Below are positions 46,491 through 52,605 of a stretch of 52,605 bases of DNA, piece after piece. The position numbers and the translations under genes are program-made. The stretch spans positions 1-52,605 of the forward strand of contig CANGPX010000002.1 of the NCBI GenBank assembly GCA_947456095.1, in the 5' to 3' direction. Each line of letters opens with the position of its first letter. Positions within the stretch are counted from its first letter, which is position 1. Under the pieces are notes generated by a model, which saw nothing but the letters and a program-made list of their open reading frames with translations, was not told the DNA's origin and did no database searches. Source of the DNA: Acidimicrobiaceae bacterium. GTDB lineage: Bacteria; Actinomycetota; Acidimicrobiia; Acidimicrobiales; RAAP-2.

Positions 46491-49196
46491 GTGGCAACGT
46501 GCAACAATTACGCCATCGAGCACGAACACTTTTCTCCGTGGTGGCGGCCCTTCACCAGGGCTGATCGTCGAGCACTCTTCGCGCTCAGCATCATCCCTTT
46601 TGTCGTCTTTACCTTGGCAACGCTGATCAACCATCCCGCCCTTGTTGGCGACAATCTGATTCAGAACTTCCCGCTCCGGGTGCTTTCCGGCCAGCAACTG
46701 CGCTCGGGTCACTTGCCGTTGTTCAATCCGCTCGTCAACGCTGGTGCGCCCCTGCTTGGTGGACTGAACGCCGGATCGCTCTACCCGTTCACCTTGGTCT
46801 TTGCCATCTTGCCGCCCATGGTTGCGTGGATTATCAACATTGCCTCGGTGTATGCAATTGCTGGGCTTGGCGTGTTTGTGCTGCTGCGCACCGAACGCAT
46901 TGGTACCTTGCCTGCATTTGTCGGTGGGATCTCGTTTGCCTATCTCGGAGCAATGGCGAATCAGGCTGTGCACTTGGCCGTCATTCAGGGCTTTGCTTTC
47001 TTGCCCTGGGCACTGCTCATCACCATTACCTGTGCTCGCACGATTGAACAGTGGAAAGACAAGCCCACGTGGCAACTCCTGCGACACGCCTTGCCCTGGT
47101 GGGCAATGTTGTCGCTGCTGTGGGGCCTCATTTTCCTGACCGGCGAGCCCCGAGCAATTGCTCAACTCGAGTTACTGCTGTTCATTGTCGTGCCGGCGTT
47201 ACTTTTGTTTCGCTCTTCAGCATGGATTTCGACTTGGAAGGGTCGATTCGTCTTTCTCGTCCTCCAAGGACTGAGCGTGGCCTTTGGAGCACTGCTTGGT
47301 CTCGTCCAGTTGCTTCCTGGTTGGGCCTTCATTGGCCTGTCGCAACGATCGGTTATCACCTATCAGTTCTTTGGCTCTGGATCGCTGGCTGTTCGGTGGA
47401 GTCCGTTGTTGTTGTTGCCCGATTTGTTTGGCGGCAATGGCTCTTTTGGCCAACCGTCATATTTCACGAGTTACAACCTTCCTGAAGTCACCGGATACGT
47501 CGGGCTTCTTGGCGCTGTTGCCACCTGTGGATTCCTCACCCACCTCACGCGAAGTGGTTGGCGGGGCCACAACCGCGACTTCATGGCCTACATCGCCATT
47601 GGTGTTGTTGGCCTCATTGCCACCTGGGGCAGTTTCACGCCCCTTGGGCATCTGTTCAAGATCATCCCGATGTTTGGCTCAACTCGCCTGCAGAGTCGAA
47701 ATGTCATTTTGGTGGACCTGGCTGCTGCGGTGTTGCTCGGGTGGTGGTTCAATCAACTGGCGACAAAACGCCAAGACGAGCCAAGCATTTCGGGGCCAAG
47801 GAAATGGATCACGCTGCTCCCGGCATTGTTCGTCGTTGGCGGATCGATTGCACTGCTCGTGCGGGGAAGACAAATCGTTGACTTCCTCACCGACATTGAT
47901 GCATCGGGAATCGCTACAGAGCAGATGGTCTTGTCACAGTTGCTCCATCTTGGCTTTGGCCTCTGCGTGATTTTTGCCGTGCTGGGCTTCACCAGGCGGC
48001 CTTCGCTTCGACCGCTCGTGGCACTGTTCGTTGTTGATGTGCTCATGTTTTTGGCCCTTTCCGGCACGGGTTGGTTTGGCAGCAGCCAGCCAACGATGCC
48101 GAGCGCCAAGGTGGCAACGTCCGTCCTTCACACACCGGGGCGAATGGCACTCATTGACCAATTCGGCGCCCATGAACAGCTCTACAACCAACTCGGATCA
48201 CCGAACTTGAATGTGTTCACGAAGCAGCCCTCAATCCAAGGGTATGGATCGCTCATCTCGTCGATCTACAACACCAACACTGGAACGCACCCTCGTTCCC
48301 AGGTCAGTCCGTGTCAGTTGGCCAAAGGTCGCTTTGCCCAACTTCGCCTTGGCGCAATTGCCCTTGCCGCCACGCAACTGACTGATGATCTTCGCCTTCG
48401 CCAGCCAGAAACTGCGAGGTGCTTGCCGGTTGCTCCAGTGACAGAAACTGCCCGCTACTTCGGTCGTGAACTCTCGGTGCGTTCAGTCACCTTGATTGGT
48501 CTCGACCAGGCAACTCCCGTGTCGCGCGCCTTGGCCACCTTGCAGTTCATTGACGGGAAGGGAACATTAACTGGCGCTCCCTTTGTCATCTCGTCGTTGC
48601 CGGTCGTGACGATTGCCGTGCCAAAAACCTTGGGCAAAACTGCCGGATTTGTCATTCACGCACCAGGCCGCATCACCCTCACCCGCGAGTTAGTCCAAGT
48701 CTTTGACTCGGGGGCTACCTATGGACTTGAGACGCCATTCCAAGAAGCCATGTCGATTGCGCCGTGGCACCTCAGAAGAACCCTTGACGATGTTGCCGTG
48801 TTTACCGCCGCCACCTTGACGAGTGAGTTCTCGCTCGAGCGACCTGACGTTGGTGCTTCGCTGTTTGGACCTCGGAGCGCAAGTTGGGGCGATGGGTGGG
48901 TCAACGTCAACTCAAAGCAGCGTGTTGGCGTTGTTCGCTCTATGGCGTATCTCCCAGGCTGGAGAGTCACCGCTCGCAACCTTGACACCGGAGCAACTAC
49001 GCAGTTGCCGGTGTTTCGCCATGGTCTTGTCCAATCAGTCGTGGCAGAAAAGGGACGCTATGAGCTTCACTTTCACTACCACGCTCCTTATATTGAGCTC
49101 TCGCTCATCGTCACGACTTCGGCGTGGGCACTTCTTCTTGCCTGTGCCCTTTGGCTTGTGCGCTTGAGACGTCAGGCTGCACTTCGAGGCGAGTAA
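46491..49196 (+). CDS. YfhO-like large polytopic membrane protein
   Basis: 901 aa, many TM helices; 'ALVGDNLIQNFPLRVLSGQQLRSGHLPLFNPLVNAGAPLLGGLNAGSLYPFTLVFAILPP', C-terminal soluble region with 'YLPGWRVTARNLDTG'. Confidence 0.75.
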   Translation: MATCNNYAIEHEHFSPWWRPFTRADRRALFALSIIPFVVFTLATLINHPALVGDNLIQNFPLRVLSGQQLRSGHLPLFNPLVNAGAPLLGGLNAGSLYPFTLVFAILPPMVAWIINIASVYAIAGLGVFVLLRTERIGTLPAFVGGISFAYLGAMANQAVHLAVIQGFAFLPWALLITITCARTIEQWKDKPTWQLLRHALPWWAMLSLLWGLIFLTGEPRAIAQLELLLFIVVPALLLFRSSAWISTWKGRFVFLVLQGLSVAFGALLGLVQLLPGWAFIGLSQRSVITYQFFGSGSLAVRWSPLLLLPDLFGGNGSFGQPSYFTSYNLPEVTGYVGLLGAVATCGFLTHLTRSGWRGHNRDFMAYIAIGVVGLIATWGSFTPLGHLFKIIPMFGSTRLQSRNVILVDLAAAVLLGWWFNQLATKRQDEPSISGPRKWITLLPALFVVGGSIALLVRGRQIVDFLTDIDASGIATEQMVLSQLLHLGFGLCVIFAVLGFTRRPSLRPLVALFVVDVLMFLALSGTGWFGSSQPTMPSAKVATSVLHTPGRMALIDQFGAHEQLYNQLGSPNLNVFTKQPSIQGYGSLISSIYNTNTGTHPRSQVSPCQLAKGRFAQLRLGAIALAATQLTDDLRLRQPETARCLPVAPVTETARYFGRELSVRSVTLIGLDQATPVSRALATLQFIDGKGTLTGAPFVISSLPVVTIAVPKTLGKTAGFVIHAPGRITLTRELVQVFDSGATYGLETPFQEAMSIAPWHLRRTLDDVAVFTAATLTSEFSLERPDVGASLFGPRSASWGDGWVNVNSKQRVGVVRSMAYLPGWRVTARNLDTGATTQLPVFRHGLVQSVVAEKGRYELHFHYHAPYIELSLIVTTSAWALLLACALWLVRLRRQAALRGE

Positions 49197-49779
49197 AGCG
49201 CACCCAGGTAAAGGGCTGCGATTTCCCCCAAGGGGTCAGGTGGACAACGGTGGCTGACTGGGCGAGCTGAAAGCGTCGACCGAAGAGTTGCACGAGGTCC
49301 TGTGCACTGGCACGAGTAACGGGAATCTGTGAACACTGTTCAGGACCAGTCAGAGCAAAACAGGCAATGACCACAGAGCCCCCGACTTCGACACTTGCTG
49401 CAACATGGTCAACATAAGCAGCCCGCTCAGAGGGATCACTGAGAAAATGCAGCACTGCTCGGTCGTGCCAGAGGCCAAGGAGACTACTTGGGGTAAAGGC
49501 AAACAGATCGCTTTCTATGAAGGTTGCCTGACCACCAACACGGGCCTGTGCTTCTGCAAGAGCTGAAGCCGACAGGTCAACAACACTTATGCGCGTGAAG
49601 CCTTCCCCGACGAGCTCGTCAACGAGTCGAGATGCTCCGCCACCAATATCTGCGATTCGTGCATCCTTGGCAATGCCACTCGCTCGAATCCATTCAAGCG
49701 ACGTTGAAGGTGATTCTTCAGTCCACGACCGCTCGGCTGCAGTCGTTGCTGCATAGGTCGATTCCCAGTGACTAGTCAC
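49111..49779 (-). CDS. Class I SAM-dependent methyltransferase
   Basis: 'KDARIADIGGGASRLVDELVGEGFTRISVVDLSASALAEAQARVG' and 'DRAVLHFLSDPSERAAYVDHV'. Confidence 0.88.
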   Translation of the reverse strand: MTSHWESTYAATTAAERSWTEESPSTSLEWIRASGIAKDARIADIGGGASRLVDELVGEGFTRISVVDLSASALAEAQARVGGQATFIESDLFAFTPSSLLGLWHDRAVLHFLSDPSERAAYVDHVAASVEVGGSVVIACFALTGPEQCSQIPVTRASAQDLVQLFGRRFQLAQSATVVHLTPWGKSQPFTWVRFTRLEVQPDVSSAQAKGHRQEEVPTPKS

Positions 49780-50582
49780 AGCTTCGCGAGTCTCGTTGAA
49801 AGTACTTGAACATCTAAGGGGCAGTGCACTCTGCCGTTGGCATCGGTGACGGCTGCAAGCTCCAAGAGCGCTTCGGCGTAGGCGTCGTCGACAACTGCTT
49901 CATCAATGCCGGCAAGGACCAAGGTTTCGCGGGTGACTACTTCGTCCACATGTGAGAGCCGAATGAGCGAATGCAGATTCCAAGTGGCGCGCTCAAAACC
50001 CGCAGCAACCAAGTACTCGTCCACGACGTCTCGATTGGCAAAAGCAAAGGCGCCGACTTCAACCGTTCGTCCCCCAGGCGTTACTCGAGCGAAACCTCGA
50101 GCCGCTAGGCGATGTGCCATGAATGACAAATTGGTCTCCATGGGCTGCCACACCACCCCATGGAGAGAACCCTCAGGCGCTAAGTGCTTACCGAGATTGA
50201 CAAACGCCGCCACGGGGTCTTCGAAGAACATGAGGCCAAATTGACTGATGATTCGGTCAAACGGACCACCAACGAGTGGGTCGGTCTGGGCATCGGCTTC
50301 GACGTATTGCACAATGTCTGGGTGTGGGCGAGAGGCTGCCAACGCGACCATTGCTCGTGAGATGTCGACACCAACAACTGAACCGGTTTGGCCAACAAGC
50401 TCCGCTGCTTGCAACGTGGCCATCCCGCCTCCGCAGCCAATATCGCAGACCGTCATGCCAGGCTGAAGGCTCGCGGCGTCAAGCAATGGCGAAATGGCGA
50501 CTTTGGTGAAGGGCTCTCGAGTTGGCCAGCGCTGAACGCGCTTTTCGTCATTGAAATACTCCCGCTGTCCGTCATTTGCCAT
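49776..50582 (-). CDS. Class I SAM-dependent methyltransferase
   Basis: 'LQPGMTVCDIGCGGGMATLQAAELVGQTGSVVGVDISRAMVALA' and 'FDRIISQFGLMFFEDPVAAFVNLGKHLAPEG'. Confidence 0.9.
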   Translation of the reverse strand: MANDGQREYFNDEKRVQRWPTREPFTKVAISPLLDAASLQPGMTVCDIGCGGGMATLQAAELVGQTGSVVGVDISRAMVALAASRPHPDIVQYVEADAQTDPLVGGPFDRIISQFGLMFFEDPVAAFVNLGKHLAPEGSLHGVVWQPMETNLSFMAHRLAARGFARVTPGGRTVEVGAFAFANRDVVDEYLVAAGFERATWNLHSLIRLSHVDEVVTRETLVLAGIDEAVVDDAYAEALLELAAVTDANGRVHCPLDVQVLSTRLAKL

Positions 50583-50638
50583 GATTACCCACCTTTGCCT
50601 CTGACCTGCAACACTACGAGGGAGCAAAGGAGCACACC

Positions 50639-51109
50639 ATGGACCTCATGACCATCCCCGCCGCATTCCACGTCGGCACTGACGACTTACCATTTGTTGA
50701 CCTTGGAGATGGCAGCACGCTGCAACTTCTCCACGTCAATGTCGAAGCAGGACTTTGGGTCATTCGGACCAAATTCCAGCCTGGATACCTTGTTGACACC
50801 CACAAGCACACGGGAACCGTCTATGCCTTCACCATGACGGGAAGTTGGAAGTACTTGGAATATGACGACGTCAACACGCAAGGCTCCTACCTTTTTGAGC
50901 CAGCCGGGTCTCTGCACACCTTGAGCGTTCCTGCCACCAACACCGAAGTCACTGATGTGTTCTTCGTCATCAACGGCGCCAACTTGAACCTCGATGCTGA
51001 TGGCAACATCGTGAGCATGATTGATGCGCAGTCCATTGCCCAGGCCTACATCTACTTGGCCCAGGCACAAGGATTCGGTGATGTCGTCGTGCGTGGGTAT
51101 AACGACTAA
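50639..51109 (+). CDS. Cupin, 2,4'-dihydroxyacetophenone dioxygenase-like
   Basis: 'VIRTKFQPGYLVDTHKHTGTVYAFTMTGSWKYLEYDDVNTQGSYLFEPAGSLHTLSVP' metal-binding cupin motifs. Confidence 0.82.
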   Translation: MDLMTIPAAFHVGTDDLPFVDLGDGSTLQLLHVNVEAGLWVIRTKFQPGYLVDTHKHTGTVYAFTMTGSWKYLEYDDVNTQGSYLFEPAGSLHTLSVPATNTEVTDVFFVINGANLNLDADGNIVSMIDAQSIAQAYIYLAQAQGFGDVVVRGYND

Positions 51110-51116
51110 CTCCTTC

Positions 51117-52605
51117 GTGGAATCTTCTCGCAACTCACGGCGCCTCGGCGTCGTCTCGCCAATGACGCTGCTCATTGTTGGGGGTGTTGTTGGCCTGATT
51201 GCTCGCCTGCCGGGGCTCTCCTCTGGCTCGGGGCTCTTTCGCGATGATGCGTGGGTTGCTGCACCGAGTCGAGGATCATTTGGCCAGGCAGCCAATCTCG
51301 TTTCCACGTTTCCGGGGTTCTCCCTTGGGCTGTGGCCATGGCTCCACCTGACGGCGCCCAGCGTGTTGGCTGCGCAACTTCCGGCATTTGTTGCCGGTCT
51401 TGCCGCCTTGCCAGCAGTGTGGTGGATGTTGCGGCGTTTTGCTGTTGCACCGTGGATTGCTGCTGCAGTATCTGTTGCGATTTCTCTGAGTCCGGTCGTC
51501 ATTACCTACTCCACTCGAGTAAAGCCCTACACGGCCGAACTCGTGATTGCCGCGCTCCTGTTTGGACTGAGCACTGCTCGCTCGTCGCGCTTTGGTTGGT
51601 GGACCCTTGGTCTTGCGAGCATTGTTGGCTTCACCATCAGTTTCGCTACTGCTCCGACCATTGCCGCATGTTGGTTGGCTGTTTTGATCCATGAACGAAA
51701 AACACCTTCATTTGTTCGAAACGTCCTTGCGCCAGCTGGAACGGTTGGCGCCCTCAGCCTGATGGTTCTTGGTCTTGCTTGGCATCCCGTGCCGCCTTCA
51801 CTTCGCGCGTTTTGGCAACCCTTCTTCATTGATTTCTCTTCGGCTGGCTCACTTGCCCGCAGTGCCCAGCACCTCCTTGGTGGACTCTCAAGTGGCCTGA
51901 CGGGTGCACCACTGCTCACCACCACTCGCCCGCTCACCACCCTCGTCGCACTCAGCGTCCTCGTGGTGCTTACGGTGCTGATTGGCATGGCGATCGCTGC
52001 GAAGCGACTCGAGGGAGTTGCCCCAGTTGCGGTCCTCGCCTTTGCCATTGGACTCGCCGGCGTGCACCTCGTGCCGCTTGGTGGCGGTCGCACCGACGAA
52101 GTGCTCTACCCAGCGCTCGGGATTCTGATTGCCTTTGGCCTTGAGCGCTTGGCCGAAGTCCGCTCTGGCGGACTTCACCGCCTGGTCGGAGTTTTCTTGG
52201 CAGTTGCCACTGCGCTGGTATTGCTTGCAGGCGTCAGCGTCCACCGAGCGCAGTATCCAGTGAGCGATTTGGATGGAGCGTTGGCAAGCAGCCGTGAGGC
52301 ACCATTTGCCCAAGCAGTCGTTTCTGTGATGGATGCACCACTTCGGTATAACTTCGCCTGGTCGGGTTTCGCCGCAACCGTTCCAACCGCTCAGGTCATG
52401 CTGCAAGCCACCGCCACCAACGAAGCGGGCTACACCGTGAAGCTCGGGCCCAACCAACCAAAGCTCTTTGTTGCGAGTGCCGATCATGGCGACTCGACCT
52501 ACCACCCTGACGCTTGGGTGGCGAAGGTCGCACGGCGGGTCAGTAAAGGTGAGACCATCACCTTTTTCTCCATCACTGAACAGGTCGTGAATCCAACAAC
52601 GGGAC
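51117..52605 (+). CDS. GT-C/GT39-like polytopic membrane protein, truncated by window end
   Basis: Frame open to the edge: (GTG 51117) MESSRNSRRLGVVSPMTLLIVGGVVGLIARLPGLSSGSGLFRDDAWVAAPSRGSFG...STRVKPYTAELVIAALLFG...; 'FRDDAW' early acidic motif and multiple TM. Missing from the ORF track because it has no stop in the window. Confidence 0.75.
   Translation, partial: MESSRNSRRLGVVSPMTLLIVGGVVGLIARLPGLSSGSGLFRDDAWVAAPSRGSFGQAANLVSTFPGFSLGLWPWLHLTAPSVLAAQLPAFVAGLAALPAVWWMLRRFAVAPWIAAAVSVAISLSPVVITYSTRVKPYTAELVIAALLFGLSTARSSRFGWWTLGLASIVGFTISFATAPTIAACWLAVLIHERKTPSFVRNVLAPAGTVGALSLMVLGLAWHPVPPSLRAFWQPFFIDFSSAGSLARSAQHLLGGLSSGLTGAPLLTTTRPLTTLVALSVLVVLTVLIGMAIAAKRLEGVAPVAVLAFAIGLAGVHLVPLGGGRTDEVLYPALGILIAFGLERLAEVRSGGLHRLVGVFLAVATALVLLAGVSVHRAQYPVSDLDGALASSREAPFAQAVVSVMDAPLRYNFAWSGFAATVPTAQVMLQATATNEAGYTVKLGPNQPKLFVASADHGDSTYHPDAWVAKVARRVSKGETITFFSITEQVVNPTTG

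Noticed and set aside
46473-47165. 230-aa minus-strand ORF
   Set aside because: Antisense to the YfhO-like membrane protein; Gln/Arg-rich low-complexity composition typical of a shadow ORF.
50687-51502. 271-aa minus-strand ORF (and 51888-52505, 51527-52093)
   Set aside because: Antisense to the cupin and the GT-C-like membrane protein that runs off the right edge; no domain motifs.

Overview
This is a 52.6 kb chromosomal window, probably from a high-GC Gram-positive actinobacterium of an Acidimicrobiia-like lineage. That assignment is inferred from a PimB-like glycosyltransferase next to an SRPBCC gene, a class II RNR, LPXTG surface proteins and zinc-ribbon proteins familiar from actinobacteria. 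Most of the window is densely packed metabolic and housekeeping genes: two acyl-CoA synthetases, SDRs, a methylmalonate-semialdehyde dehydrogenase, pyruvate kinase, glycerol kinase, an AlaC-like aminotransferase, ROK glucokinase, NrdJ, SurE, an ArfB-like hydrolase, enoyl-CoA hydratase, an amidase and a truncated haemoglobin. Over this lies a rich set of envelope proteins: a collagen-like Gly-X-Gln protein cut by the left edge, an FG-GAP protein, two LPXTG proteins (about 794 and 1474 aa), a seven-repeat propeller-like protein, and large YfhO/GT-C membrane proteins. The most interesting signals are: (1) an isolated wHTH-HATPase-STAS-like(DUF4325) regulator preceded by a symmetric four-half-site AT-rich operator; (2) an accessory region next to tRNA-Gly(UCC) with remnants of an IS orfA and of a type I restriction HsdR C-terminus, followed by the repeat protein and a large LPXTG protein; (3) a pyruvate kinase with an altered monovalent-cation site; (4) tandem NrdR-like palindromes upstream of nrdJ; and (5) a run of small cysteine-rich or redox proteins. 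Family assignments come from motif recognition only; no database search was run.
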